The notes under the pieces are model-generated. The model saw only the letters and a program-made list of their open reading frames with translations. It made no database searches and had not been told where the DNA came from. DNA of 64,000 bases from Moorella glycerini (GTDB taxonomy: Bacteria > Bacillota > DSM-521 > Neomoorellales > Neomoorellaceae), in contig NZ_CP046244.1 of the NCBI RefSeq assembly GCF_009735625.1, forward strand, positions 3,236,909 to 3,300,908, written 5' to 3'. Shown piece by piece: positions 25,548 to 34,332 of this stretch (position 1 is its first letter; the number at the start of each line of letters is the position of its first letter). A program made the position numbers and the translations under genes.

Positions 25548-26978
25548 TTAGAATATAGCTCCACTAATTCTTGTTAGTTGCCTCAAGGTATATTTAACCC
25601 AATCTGTTCCCGCCTCAGGGCCAACAAGGGCTGGTACTCTCTTCCTTAACCATGCTTCTACGTCTTCTTTAACTATCTTCTTTTCTTTTATTACTTTAAC
25701 GGGATTCTTTTCTACTTGTGGCATCTTCTTTTCTAGCCATGCGGCTAATTCTCCATTGGCTTTGAGCATAAGTAATGCTACCATGGCCGTTGCTCCTGCT
25801 TCGCTCCAGCTCATTCCCCTCTTTTTCATGCGAATGGCTATTTTTTTGTCTACTGTTGTTTCGGCTACGCCCATCCCGTATAACTTTAGCCCTTCCAGTT
25901 GTCGTGGTAACCGCAAGCGGTAATCTAACAGGTTATCGCGATATCTTTGACAGTAGTCATATACTTTTTGGCGTTGTTGCTTGTTTTTGCGGTTCGGTGC
26001 TTCTTCTATGAGTGCTTCCATGGTGTCCAAAAAGACCTGCTCTTGACCTTTGGCTAAAATCTCCATTAATCCTCGCGCTGTTTCGTTCCCATAAGCCTGC
26101 CTTATATCCCGGTGGAGGTGGTAGCGGTCCAATTGTACAATGGCTCCTGGTAACTGTTCTTTGGCTGTCTTCTGGATCCAGCTGGCTCCGTCGCCATTGA
26201 CCACATATATTGTTTTTTCGTCTATCTCGTAGTACCTGGCTATTTCCGTGGTGAGGGCTTCCCAAAATTGTTCTCCATCTTCATAGATGCCCATTACTAC
26301 CCGCGGGTTCTTGAGATGCCGGGCATTCCCTTTTTCTATCCACCCTTCGTATACTATTCCTACTTTTACTTCTATCCGCTCTTGCTTGCTCCTTTGCAGG
26401 GGAATCATTATGCCATCGGCTTCGATAAATAGTGCCGGTACTTTTTTCTTTTTGCCTTGGGGCTCTTCCCCGCTCACGAATAGCTTGTTGCGCAGGGCTT
26501 CTTGCAGTCCTTTTTGTTCCAGTCCATTTCGTTTTACTTCGCTATGGATGGTCATATGGCTTAATTGGCCCATCCCTGCTTCGGCCATTATTTCCGCTGC
26601 CTGCCTGAAGGGTAACCGGGTTGCCAGCGATACGGCTAATTTGAGCAGTCTTCCTGTCAGGCGCTTTCCTTGGCGTAAGTTCAGGGCTTCGTCTAACAGA
26701 AACCTTCCCTCGCCTCTTTTCTTTTTGCGCGTCGCTTTGACATATAGTCGGCGCTTAAAGGTTATATCCCCGTACAGGCAGGTGATTGTGCGGTAGCGGA
26801 AGCCAGCTATCCTATATCTCTTGGGTTTTGCTGGCATAAGGGCATCATCCAGGGCTTCCAGTACGGCTACCAATAATCGCCTGGCTATTTGCAGGATAAC
26901 TTCTTCTAGAGTGTTGAAATTCTCGATACCATCTAATAAACTAAAGATGGTAGCGGTACTGGTATTACCGTTTACCAT
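25548..26978 (-). CDS. ISLre2-family transposase (copy A)
   Basis: A 476-residue transposase of the ISLre2/UPF0236 type. It has an N-terminal region rich in basic residues (RKKKRGEGRFLLDE), a central catalytic core with the acidic stretches FIEADGIMIPLQ and YVVNGDGASWIQ, then QLDRYHLHRDI, and a C-terminal basic region. The first two DDE-type carboxylates are probably in EADG and NGDGA. The gene is full length and shows no stops, so the element may be active. The start ATG follows an 18-base stretch containing GGAG (AAAAGGAGTG). Confidence 0.93.
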   Translation of the reverse strand: MVNGNTSTATIFSLLDGIENFNTLEEVILQIARRLLVAVLEALDDALMPAKPKRYRIAGFRYRTITCLYGDITFKRRLYVKATRKKKRGEGRFLLDEALNLRQGKRLTGRLLKLAVSLATRLPFRQAAEIMAEAGMGQLSHMTIHSEVKRNGLEQKGLQEALRNKLFVSGEEPQGKKKKVPALFIEADGIMIPLQRSKQERIEVKVGIVYEGWIEKGNARHLKNPRVVMGIYEDGEQFWEALTTEIARYYEIDEKTIYVVNGDGASWIQKTAKEQLPGAIVQLDRYHLHRDIRQAYGNETARGLMEILAKGQEQVFLDTMEALIEEAPNRKNKQQRQKVYDYCQRYRDNLLDYRLRLPRQLEGLKLYGMGVAETTVDKKIAIRMKKRGMSWSEAGATAMVALLMLKANGELAAWLEKKMPQVEKNPVKVIKEKKIVKEDVEAWLRKRVPALVGPEAGTDWVKYTLRQLTRISGAIF

Positions 26979-27077
26979 AAAGAGACCTCACTCCTTTTAC
27001 GGTGTTTTTCTTCTTGTGAGGTCTCTTTTCTCTTTTTTGCTCCTTTTTCCTCCTGCCTACTGTAATTTTACACTAAC

Positions 27078-27086
27078 GTTTTGATA
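27078..27086. repeat. GTTTTGATA target-site copy 2
   Basis: Shared boundary between ISLre2 copy A and the larger element that starts at 27087; it can be counted as a target duplication of either. Confidence 0.85.
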
Positions 27087-27320
27087 CAGTGCTGACGCAT
27101 GAAAATATATAAAGACAAAGTTCAGGGACCAAAATCAGGCGAACGAACAGTGAGAACTCAAAAAGGGGAGGTAGGTACCCTCTATAAACGATAAAAAAGC
27201 TCCGAACAGGAAAAAAGAGGGGTAAAATTGAGTACAGCAAAGCAAGCCATCTTTATGTAAGCGGCTATAAGCTACTTGAAGGTAAAGAATTAAGTTGTCG
27301 CTGACGCAGAGATTAAAGTT

Positions 27321-28227
27321 TCAAAAGGCCAAGCGTATTCTGGGCGGCTTAGTGCAGAGAGCCAACAATTGGTCGCGATCAATCCAGGGGTTGCTCCAAG
27401 TCTCCCGGAGGAACTTAAGGGTTCCCCTGAAGCCCAATTGTCGAACTTTCTCCACCAGGGCTTCCGTATGTAGTGTCAAGATATTTAACAGATGTCCCAG
27501 GTGCATAAGCAAATGCCAGTTTTTCATTGCCGTCCAGTTCAGAGAGAAAGCATGTTCATACTGATAACCTTGATGTTTTTCTACCAGGATATTTTCTTCA
27601 ATGTTCCAGCGGTGGCGGGCCCCATGATTGCAGCGGGCGATGATATTCTTTTTGGTGAAAGGTCGCGAGGATACCCAGGCCCAATGGGCTTCCTTTTTTT
27701 CGCCTTTCTCTTCCCACGTCTCTGTACATCCCGCTACATGAATTTTGAACCGCCGCCAGGCTCCGGAAGCCTCCTGGAACTCATAGTCGATATCGTTGGC
27801 CCACCAGAAGTTTTGCTCTCTGTTCCCCCAATGATACTTGAGTTTCTGGTCCTTTTCCAGTTTTCTAAGGCCTCCCGCCTCTTCCCAGACACTTTTCAGG
27901 CGGTCCTGGGGTAGGATAAACATAAAGTCCAGATGTAATTGGCGGCACAGGGCCATCATGGGTCCATTGGCGTACAGGCCATCGGCTACTACCATGATAC
28001 GTAGCTTGGGAAAGGCTTTGCGCAGGCGTGTCAGCAGCCTTTTGCCGGCTTTTAGTTCGCAATCCTGCTTGGTGAAGGCCTCTTTTTCCCCTATAGGGTT
28101 CTCGCAGAACTCGGTGAGCAGGGGGATGGTTACCCCCTGGGGACCGACCAGAACTGCTTCTACCGTATAGGCAATATATGATACCTCTTCCCCATGTTGC
28201 CGGTGGAGGGCTTCTTCAGCAAAAGGT
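27321..28227 (-). pseudogene. DDE transposase, C-terminal part (interrupted by ISLre2)
   Basis: This piece continues the frame of 29958-30469 when ISLre2 copy B and one copy of its nine-base target are removed: ...VDGTQKLVRS joins LPFAEEALHR exactly in frame. The rebuilt protein is about 472 residues. This part holds the second catalytic aspartate (VVADGLYANG) and an IS4-like tail with the last glutamate in RWNIEENILVEKHQGY. The apparent longer reading frame reaching 28493 is only a chance join with ISLre2 antisense sequence. Confidence 0.88.
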
Positions 28228-28236
28228 AAACTGCGC

Positions 28237-29957
28237 GTTAGTGTAAAATTACAGTAGGCAGGAGGAAAAAGGAGCAAAAAAGAGAAAAGAGACCTCACAA
28301 GAAGAAAAACACCGTAAAAGGAGTGAGGTCTCTTTATGGTAAACGGTAATACCAGTACCGCTACCATCTTTAGTTTATTAGATGGTATCGAGAATTTCAA
28401 CACTCTAGAAGAAGTTATCCTGCAAATAGCCAGGCGATTATTGGTAGCCGTACTGGAAGCCCTGGATGATGCCCTTATGCCAGCAAAACCCAAGAGATAT
28501 AGGATAGCTGGCTTCCGCTACCGCACAATCACCTGCCTGTACGGGGATATAACCTTTAAGCGCCGACTATATGTCAAAGCGACGCGCAAAAAGAAAAGAG
28601 GCGAGGGAAGGTTTCTGTTAGACGAAGCCCTGAACTTACGCCAAGGAAAGCGCCTGACAGGAAGACTGCTCAAATTAGCCGTATCGCTGGCAACCCGGTT
28701 ACCCTTCAGGCAGGCAGCGGAAATAATGGCCGAAGCAGGGATGGGCCAATTAAGCCATATGACCATCCATAGCGAAGTAAAACGAAATGGACTGGAACAA
28801 AAAGGACTGCAAGAAGCCCTGCGCAACAAGCTATTCGTGAGCGGGGAAGAGCCCCAAGGCAAAAAGAAAAAAGTACCGGCACTATTTATCGAAGCCGATG
28901 GCATAATGATTCCCCTGCAAAGGAGCAAGCAAGAGCGGATAGAAGTAAAAGTAGGAATAGTATACGAAGGGTGGATAGAAAAAGGGAATGCCCGGCATCT
29001 CAAGAACCCGCGGGTAGTAATGGGCATCTATGAAGATGGAGAACAATTTTGGGAAGCCCTCACCACGGAAATAGCCAGGTACTACGAGATAGACGAAAAA
29101 ACAATATATGTGGTCAATGGCGACGGAGCCAGCTGGATCCAGAAGACAGCCAAAGAACAGTTACCAGGAGCCATTGTACAATTGGACCGCTACCACCTCC
29201 ACCGGGATATAAGGCAGGCTTATGGGAACGAAACAGCGCGAGGATTAATGGAGATTTTAGCCAAAGGTCAAGAGCAGGTCTTTTTGGACACCATGGAAGC
29301 ACTCATAGAAGAAGCACCGAACCGCAAAAACAAGCAACAACGCCAAAAAGTATATGACTACTGTCAAAGATATCGCGATAACCTGTTAGATTACCGCTTG
29401 CGGTTACCACGACAACTGGAAGGGCTAAAGTTATACGGGATGGGCGTAGCCGAAACAACAGTAGACAAAAAAATAGCCATTCGCATGAAAAAGAGGGGAA
29501 TGAGCTGGAGCGAAGCAGGAGCAACGGCCATGGTAGCATTACTTATGCTCAAAGCCAATGGAGAATTAGCCGCATGGCTAGAAAAGAAGATGCCACAAGT
29601 AGAAAAGAATCCCGTTAAAGTAATAAAAGAAAAGAAGATAGTTAAAGAAGACGTAGAAGCATGGTTAAGGAAGAGAGTACCAGCCCTTGTTGGCCCTGAG
29701 GCGGGAACAGATTGGGTTAAATATACCTTGAGGCAACTAACAAGAATTAGTGGAGCTATATTCTAACCCCTTTTCCGGCTTAATTAGAGCAGGCAGTAAT
29801 TCGCGAAGCCTGTCAAGGTCGCCGTAGGCGGCCGCAGGCTTTAACCTTGACAGGCGCAGAGAATTACTGCACAATACTCCGGAGCCGGAAAAGGTGTTGG
29901 ATATATATGGGATTTTTATGTGAGGTCTCTTTTTGCCTACTACATCTTGACACGTAC
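28237..29957 (+). mobile_element. ISLre2-family insertion sequence, copy B
   Basis: Same length (1721 bases) and ends as copy A, opposite orientation. It is bounded by the nine-base duplication AAACTGCGC at 28228-28236 and 29958-29966 and sits inside the transposase gene of the larger element. Confidence 0.93.
28336..29766 (+). CDS. ISLre2-family transposase (copy B)
   Basis: Full-length 476-residue protein identical to copy A (25548-26978), with the same predicted catalytic acidic stretches. Identity of both copies points to recent transposition within this genome. Confidence 0.93.
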   Translation: MVNGNTSTATIFSLLDGIENFNTLEEVILQIARRLLVAVLEALDDALMPAKPKRYRIAGFRYRTITCLYGDITFKRRLYVKATRKKKRGEGRFLLDEALNLRQGKRLTGRLLKLAVSLATRLPFRQAAEIMAEAGMGQLSHMTIHSEVKRNGLEQKGLQEALRNKLFVSGEEPQGKKKKVPALFIEADGIMIPLQRSKQERIEVKVGIVYEGWIEKGNARHLKNPRVVMGIYEDGEQFWEALTTEIARYYEIDEKTIYVVNGDGASWIQKTAKEQLPGAIVQLDRYHLHRDIRQAYGNETARGLMEILAKGQEQVFLDTMEALIEEAPNRKNKQQRQKVYDYCQRYRDNLLDYRLRLPRQLEGLKLYGMGVAETTVDKKIAIRMKKRGMSWSEAGATAMVALLMLKANGELAAWLEKKMPQVEKNPVKVIKEKKIVKEDVEAWLRKRVPALVGPEAGTDWVKYTLRQLTRISGAIF

Positions 29958-30469
29958 AAACTGCGCACCAACTTCTGGGTCCCATCAACGGCTATGATAT
30001 AATGCTTTTCTACCAGTAAGGCCTGCAGCCGGCGGTTGCGCAGCAGTCGTTTGATAGTTTGTATCAGCACTTCTTCTAACTGCTCCGGATTGATCTTTGC
30101 CAGCAGACGATTAACGGTGTCCATATGAGGGATAGTGTCAATCTCCGGAAAAACCTCCCGCAATAGCTCCCAAAAGACGGGCCGGGTCAGTTCCCGGTTG
30201 GCTTCCCTCCTGGAGTTATAGGCGAAGACGAAGAGAAATAGCCCAAAGGTCAACAGGACAGTCAGTTTATGCTTAATACTCTGGGGACGGCGGGGGTCGG
30301 GTATGCGCGCGAATTTCTCGAGCAATACTGGTAGATACGCCCGCCATACTGGTAGCTGCGCTGCTAAAGCCCCTTGCCGGTCGTCTTTCTCTTCTTGGCT
30401 GGTGGCATAGGCGCTTTTACAAGTGGGCAGGGTAGACGGGTGGATGGACCCGGGATGCCGTAAGGCCAT
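29958..30469 (-). pseudogene. DDE transposase, N-terminal part (interrupted by ISLre2)
   Basis: About 170 residues: PVWRAYLPVLLEKFARIPDPR, then TVLLTFGLFLFVFAYNSRRE and YIIAVDGTQKLVRS, which carries the first DDE aspartate. The reading frame then runs into ISLre2 copy B and stops. ATG 30469 lies two bases after the stop of the DruA-like gene, with GGAGGGG upstream, so the two proteins were translationally coupled. Confidence 0.88.
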
Positions 30470-30471
30470 GC

Positions 30472-31398
30472 TTATTCCCCTCCCTCGTCCAGGGTTTCTT
30501 CAACAGGCTCCGGGAAGGGTTCCACCAGCCGCCGGCGCCAGTCCCGTACCAGGGGATATACCCAGATTGTTTTAACCGTGACGGCATATTGCTTAAAGGC
30601 GTCCTGGCGGCCTCGACCTGCGGTTTCGCCAATTTTAATCCAGTTGGCCGCCCGGTAACAGGTGCCCTGATACTCGGGTTCAACAAAGGTTTCTAATAAA
30701 ACCGGTTCATAACCATAGCGTTCCCGCCAGTCCGCCCGAATGCGCCGCGCTACCAGGGAAAGGGAGTGGCTGGCTAGATGGGGAATGTGCACCTCCGGCA
30801 GAATCAAAAAGCGGTTGTTGTTGACTATACGCGGGCGATAGCGCCGGCGTTCCTCAGCTGTCCAGCCAATCCACTTATCCCGCGCCGCCACCGCCTTGGC
30901 AGCAGCTCCAAACAACATCGCCCCTACTATCTCCCGGCCTCTCACTCCCTTTACCCTAATCCAATACCGCTGTTGCGCCCCGATGGCCCGCAGATACCCT
31001 AAAGGATGGTAAGCCGCCATGGTGGCGTTCCAGTCCGCCCTCTCTAAAGGGGTGACCGGATCTATGGTAACCGGCGCCACTTCTTGAAGTTTAGCCTTAA
31101 GCCGGGTCTGTATCACAGTTCCCAGTCGCTCCCCGCCGACTTGGCGTACCTTATTCTTTTGCAGCGGTGGTAAGGTAATGACCCCTTTTTGTTCTAATTC
31201 CAGCAGCAGCTTTCTGCAGGCTTCCATCTTTAATCGTCCGTTCGGGGCCTTCCAAGGCAAATTCTCGCATATGGTCGCCGCGATCTCTTCACGGCTTACA
31301 TGGAAAAATTCCTTTACTGTAATACGTATTAAGTTGATATCCGCCTGGGTAAACTCTCGGTCGCCAATCGAAAAAGGCACGTCCATCTGAAATTTCAC
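30472..31398 (-). CDS. DUF4338 (DruA-like) protein of the insertion element
   Basis: A 308-residue protein of the DUF4338 family, the domain named DruA in the Druantia anti-phage system. Recognisable stretches are WNATMAAYHPLGYLRAIGAQ, then IVGAMLFGAAAKAVAARDKW, NNRFLILPEVHIPHLASH and ETFVEPEYQGTCYRAANW. Here it is carried inside the terminal repeats of a transposable element and coupled to the transposase, so a transposition-related role is as likely as defence. The N-terminal 90 residues look like a helical DNA-contact region. The frame is intact. Confidence 0.82.
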   Translation of the reverse strand: MKFQMDVPFSIGDREFTQADINLIRITVKEFFHVSREEIAATICENLPWKAPNGRLKMEACRKLLLELEQKGVITLPPLQKNKVRQVGGERLGTVIQTRLKAKLQEVAPVTIDPVTPLERADWNATMAAYHPLGYLRAIGAQQRYWIRVKGVRGREIVGAMLFGAAAKAVAARDKWIGWTAEERRRYRPRIVNNNRFLILPEVHIPHLASHSLSLVARRIRADWRERYGYEPVLLETFVEPEYQGTCYRAANWIKIGETAGRGRQDAFKQYAVTVKTIWVYPLVRDWRRRLVEPFPEPVEETLDEGGE

Positions 31399-31529
31399 CT
31401 CGCTACTTTCCCAAGGCTATTATCTCAGATCGGCTCGTGCCTGTCCAGTCCTATTTGCGATAAATTTTTTTCGAAACCTGTTATTTATTCAGGCGTCGCA
31501 AAGCCTTCTTTGTTGATGCGTCAGCACTG

Positions 31530-31538
31530 GTTTTGATA
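31530..31538. repeat. GTTTTGATA target-site copy 3
   Basis: Right flank of the two-gene element; matches 25348-25356 and 27078-27086. Confidence 0.85.
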
Positions 31539-31630
31539 AGATTTTTTTGCCAACACGTCTGCAGGATTTTCAAAAATAAAAGCGAATAGATTATGATATG
31601 ACATAGTTACCACGGAGGCATTTATTTTAG

Positions 31631-31644
31631 TTAACTCCAGTTAA
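31631..31644 (+). promoter_or_regulatory. Operator-like palindrome TTAACT-CC-AGTTAA
   Basis: A perfect 6-2-6 inverted repeat about 165 bases upstream of the methyltransferase/importer operon and 50 bases before the leader hairpin. It has the spacing of a small dimeric repressor site; the regulator is unknown. Confidence 0.4.
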
Positions 31645-31691
31645 GTTTGGAACCCCCACACTGTAAAAATCTTAAATCAACGGATAGGACC

Positions 31692-31736
31692 AAGGAGGTC
31701 TAGCTTGCAAGAAGCAAGCCGACCTCCTTATTTTTT
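31692..31736 (+). terminator. Strong hairpin plus U-tract in the leader of the methyltransferase operon
   Basis: AAGGAGGTC pairs with GACCTCCTT, with an inner GCTTGC/GCAAGC stem, followed by ATTTTTT. No plus-strand gene lies upstream before the insertion sequences, so this is either an attenuator of the downstream operon or the orphan terminator of a gene lost to the insertions. The 150 bases before it show no riboswitch class I recognise. Confidence 0.8.
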
Positions 31737-31808
31737 CCGGGGGTGTTAAGGTGCCAGGTTAGAAGCAAAACTTCTATCAAGGGATGCTAAAATTTGGGGG
31801 GTAAGAGA

Positions 31809-32477
31809 ATGAACAATTTACGGCAAGCGATGCGGGAACGATGGAATACAAAAGGTTATCATTATGACCATAGGGGCAATCACGGTACCAAAAGTCCCGC
31901 TGAAAAGGAACGATGGACGAAAATCCTTGAACAACTGGGACCCGGACCGCTGGCCGTGCTGGACGTAGGTACCGGCACAGGATTTGTAGCGTTGCTCCTG
32001 GCAGAAATTGGCCATCGCGTAACGGGGATTGACTGGTCGACCACCATGCTTGACCAAGCCAGAATGAAGGCCCGTGAGGCAGGGCTGGAGATTGCTTTTA
32101 TCGAAGCAGAAACAGAATCGCTTCCTTTTGCCGCCGCGTGCTTTGATGCGGTGGTAGCCCGGCACGTGCTCTGGACCCTAACGGATCCCCGCCAGACCCT
32201 TACTGAGTGGTACCGGGTACTGAAGCCACATGGAAGGGTTCTCGCCGATTTCTCTCCCCGCCGAAGCGGCACGGCGGGCCACCACTATCCCCTTGAAATT
32301 GAAAAAAAGTTGCCGCTGAACAAGGCGCTTCATCCGGCAGAGGTGGTTGCGCTTTTTGAGGATGCCGGGTTTACTAATGTTCAGGCTGAAGCCCTCCCTC
32401 TCCATCCCGACAGCAATGCAGTAACCTACCTAATTAGCGGTTTTAAGCGCGGGGGGTGTGGACATGGCTCCGCATAA
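31809..32477 (+). CDS. Class I SAM-dependent methyltransferase
   Basis: A 222-residue Methyltransf_11-type enzyme: motif I VLDVGTGTGFVALLLAE, the acidic residue in VTGIDWSTTM, then FDAVVARHVLWTLTDP and EWYRVLKPHGRVLADF. Substrate unknown. It is the first gene of a unit with a DUF4198 protein and a FecBCD-type importer, and related methyltransferases are found in such metal or metallophore transport loci. ATG 31809 follows GGGGGG; the TTG at 31794 is an alternative. Confidence 0.83.
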   Translation: MNNLRQAMRERWNTKGYHYDHRGNHGTKSPAEKERWTKILEQLGPGPLAVLDVGTGTGFVALLLAEIGHRVTGIDWSTTMLDQARMKAREAGLEIAFIEAETESLPFAAACFDAVVARHVLWTLTDPRQTLTEWYRVLKPHGRVLADFSPRRSGTAGHHYPLEIEKKLPLNKALHPAEVVALFEDAGFTNVQAEALPLHPDSNAVTYLISGFKRGGCGHGSA

Positions 32478-33144
32478 CATCTGGATCGAATGCCCGCACC
32501 GGGCAAGGGCCGGTGAGGAGTTAACTGCCCGGATTGGGTTTGGCCATAACTTTATTGTCCAGGGGAAGGCCGATCCGTTGCGAACGGGTGCCTGGCTGTT
32601 TACCCCTGGAGGCAAAAAAGTTCCCCTGGCTGTAGATGCAGGCGAAAAAGAGCTTACTGTCGCCTTTGTACCCGGCGAAGGGGGTGTATATACCCTTTTA
32701 TGTGAGTATGACGGAAAAATATGGAGCATTGGCCGGGATGGCCGCCACCTGCGCGGCCCACACACTGACCACCCGGGCATAGACATTACAAGATCGTTTT
32801 ATGCTTACCAGTTTGCCAAGACCTTTATAAACGTTGAAACAGATTACCCCTGGCCGGGTCCGTTGGGCTTGGAGCTAGAAATTGTACCTCAACCCCCGGC
32901 CCGTGGGCAATTAGAGGTAGCGGTGCTTTACGAAGGCCGACCCTTAAAAGGCATATCAGTGCAGGCCTTCCGTACCGGTGATCCCTCTCCCTATACGACC
33001 TGTACAGGCGCACAAGGTATGGCGCGTTTCCCATTTACAAAGGGTAGCTGGATGATCCTGACCAATTATGCCAATCCGCAAAAGGGTGTACCCGGCCAGT
33101 ATAATGAACGCTACCTGACCGCCATTTTTACTCTAAAAACTTAG
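32464..33144 (+). CDS. DUF4198 protein (possible nickel/cobalt-binding accessory)
   Basis: A 226-residue protein with the DUF4198 arrangement: an N-terminal beta domain (MAPHNIWIECPHRARAGEEL, FGHNF), a central loop, and a C-terminal peptidase-regulatory-like beta sandwich (VAVLYEGRPLKGISVQAF). Histidines in the first residues (APH) and GFGHNF may bind metal. DUF4198 proteins often accompany nickel or cobalt importers. No clear signal peptide is seen, which is unusual for an extracytoplasmic binder. ATG 32464 overlaps the methyltransferase gene by 14 bases. Confidence 0.75.
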   Translation: MAPHNIWIECPHRARAGEELTARIGFGHNFIVQGKADPLRTGAWLFTPGGKKVPLAVDAGEKELTVAFVPGEGGVYTLLCEYDGKIWSIGRDGRHLRGPHTDHPGIDITRSFYAYQFAKTFINVETDYPWPGPLGLELEIVPQPPARGQLEVAVLYEGRPLKGISVQAFRTGDPSPYTTCTGAQGMARFPFTKGSWMILTNYANPQKGVPGQYNERYLTAIFTLKT

Positions 33145-33158
33145 AGGTAACAAATCAA

Positions 33159-34292
33159 ATGCTTTTATCGGATATAAAAACCAATACCGCTGGCGTAGCG
33201 GATAACTTTTTAGACATACAAAAGATATACACCCAGCATGTTATAAAAAAGATAACCTTCCTGGGTTGCCTGGCCTTTCTTTTGGTGGCAATGATATTAG
33301 TTTCCGTTTGTGTCGGGACGGCTTTTTTAACAATTGGCGAGGTAGGGCAGGTTATTGCCAACAAACTAATTCTGTCCTCACCTGCTTCATTTAATAGTTT
33401 AGCGGATACAGTAGTCATGCAGTTAAGGCTACCACGCATTTTACTGGCCATAGTTACCGGGATAAGCCTTGCTGGCGCGGGAGCGGTGATGCAAGGCATT
33501 TTACGTAATCCCCTGGTTGACCCCTATACTCTAGGGCTATCCGGCGGCGCTGCCTTTGGTGCAGCTCTGGCTATCGTCCTGGGGACGAGTATTTTAGGCC
33601 CGGCTTTTAGTGTTGCAGGAAAGTATGTAATCGCTGCTAATGCTTTTATTTTTGGCACGATCACCATGATTCTCGTATATGGTATCGCCCAGATAAAAGG
33701 GATAGCCCCCGAAACGCTAGTTCTGGGAGGGGTAGCCCTGGGTTATCTTTTTGCGGCTGGGGTTTCTGCTTTAAAATACCTGGCCGCGCCTGAGGTTTTA
33801 AAAGATCTGGTAGTCTGGCTAATGGGTGGTATGTGGGGGGCCAGTTGGGACCAGGTGAGGTTGCTATTTCCCCTGGTACTGCTATGTTTGGCTGTTTTAT
33901 TGCGTTACTCCTGGGATATAAATACCCTTGTCGCCGGGGAAGAGATAGCCGTCAGCCTGGGAGTAAAGGTAAACCGTTTACGCTTGATCTGTCTGACGGC
34001 ATCCACCCTGGCAGCATCGGCCACCGTGGCTTTTACCGGAATTATTGGTTTTATCGGCCTGGTAGCGCCGCATATCTGCCGTATGCTCATCGGCAACGAC
34101 CACCGCTTTTTAATTCCCTCTTCCTGTTTACTGGGGGCAGTACTACTTCTAGTTGCTGATACTCTGGCTCGTACCATCATGGCCCCTATAGAAATCCCGG
34201 TAGGGATTATTACCTCATTAATTGGCGCTCCCTTTTTTATGTACCTGCTGGTAAAGAGAAAAAGGGGGTGGTGGACTTCCAGTTCGCGCTAA
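33159..34292 (+). CDS. ABC importer permease, FecCD/BtuC type (second set)
   Basis: A 377-residue permease with the same landmarks as the copy at 16899: LPRILLAIVTGISLAGAGAV, QGILRNPLVDPYTLGLSGGA, GVKVNRLR and GIIGFIGLVAPHICRMLIG (listed in parts). The first 45 residues are polar. It is clearly a close paralogue of the 16899 gene. Forms an importer with the lipoprotein and ATPase that follow. Confidence 0.9.
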   Translation: MLLSDIKTNTAGVADNFLDIQKIYTQHVIKKITFLGCLAFLLVAMILVSVCVGTAFLTIGEVGQVIANKLILSSPASFNSLADTVVMQLRLPRILLAIVTGISLAGAGAVMQGILRNPLVDPYTLGLSGGAAFGAALAIVLGTSILGPAFSVAGKYVIAANAFIFGTITMILVYGIAQIKGIAPETLVLGGVALGYLFAAGVSALKYLAAPEVLKDLVVWLMGGMWGASWDQVRLLFPLVLLCLAVLLRYSWDINTLVAGEEIAVSLGVKVNRLRLICLTASTLAASATVAFTGIIGFIGLVAPHICRMLIGNDHRFLIPSSCLLGAVLLLVADTLARTIMAPIEIPVGIITSLIGAPFFMYLLVKRKRGWWTSSSR

Positions 34293-34332
34293 ATTAGGTA
34301 AAAAGTAAAAAAAACAGAAAGGGGATTTTTTA

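Larger units (their letters stand above)
25357..27077 (-). mobile_element. ISLre2-family insertion sequence, copy A
   Basis: A 1721-base element bounded by GTTTTGATA on both sides. Its ends are imperfect inverted repeats: GTACGTGTCAAGATGTAGTA at the left against GTTAGTGTAAAATTACAGTA at the right, each followed by GGCA. It carries one transposase gene and a long hairpin near its 3' end. It has the same length as copy B (28237-29957) in opposite orientation and an identical transposase protein. Confidence 0.93.
27087..31529 (-). mobile_element. Two-gene insertion element (DDE transposase plus DruA-like protein), interrupted
   Basis: The ends are perfect 14-base inverted repeats, CAGTGCTGACGCAT at 27087-27100 and its complement at 31516-31529, flanked by GTTTTGATA. 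Without ISLre2 copy B and its duplicated target the element is about 2.7 kb. It encodes a DUF4338 (DruA-like) protein and a DDE transposase in that order, the second split by copy B. The left 230 bases (27087-27320) hold no gene I can support. Confidence 0.88.

Noticed and set aside
26287-26796. A 169-codon frame, present in both ISLre2 copies
   Set aside because: Antisense of the transposase in both copies; no independent support.
27321-28493. A 390-codon open frame as one transposase
   Set aside because: Its first third is antisense of the ISLre2 N-terminus; the real gene continues at 29958-30469 on the other side of the insertion.
25357-29957. Composite transposon made of two inverted ISLre2 copies
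   Set aside because: Each copy has its own different nine-base target duplication, so they are separate insertions, one of them inside another element.
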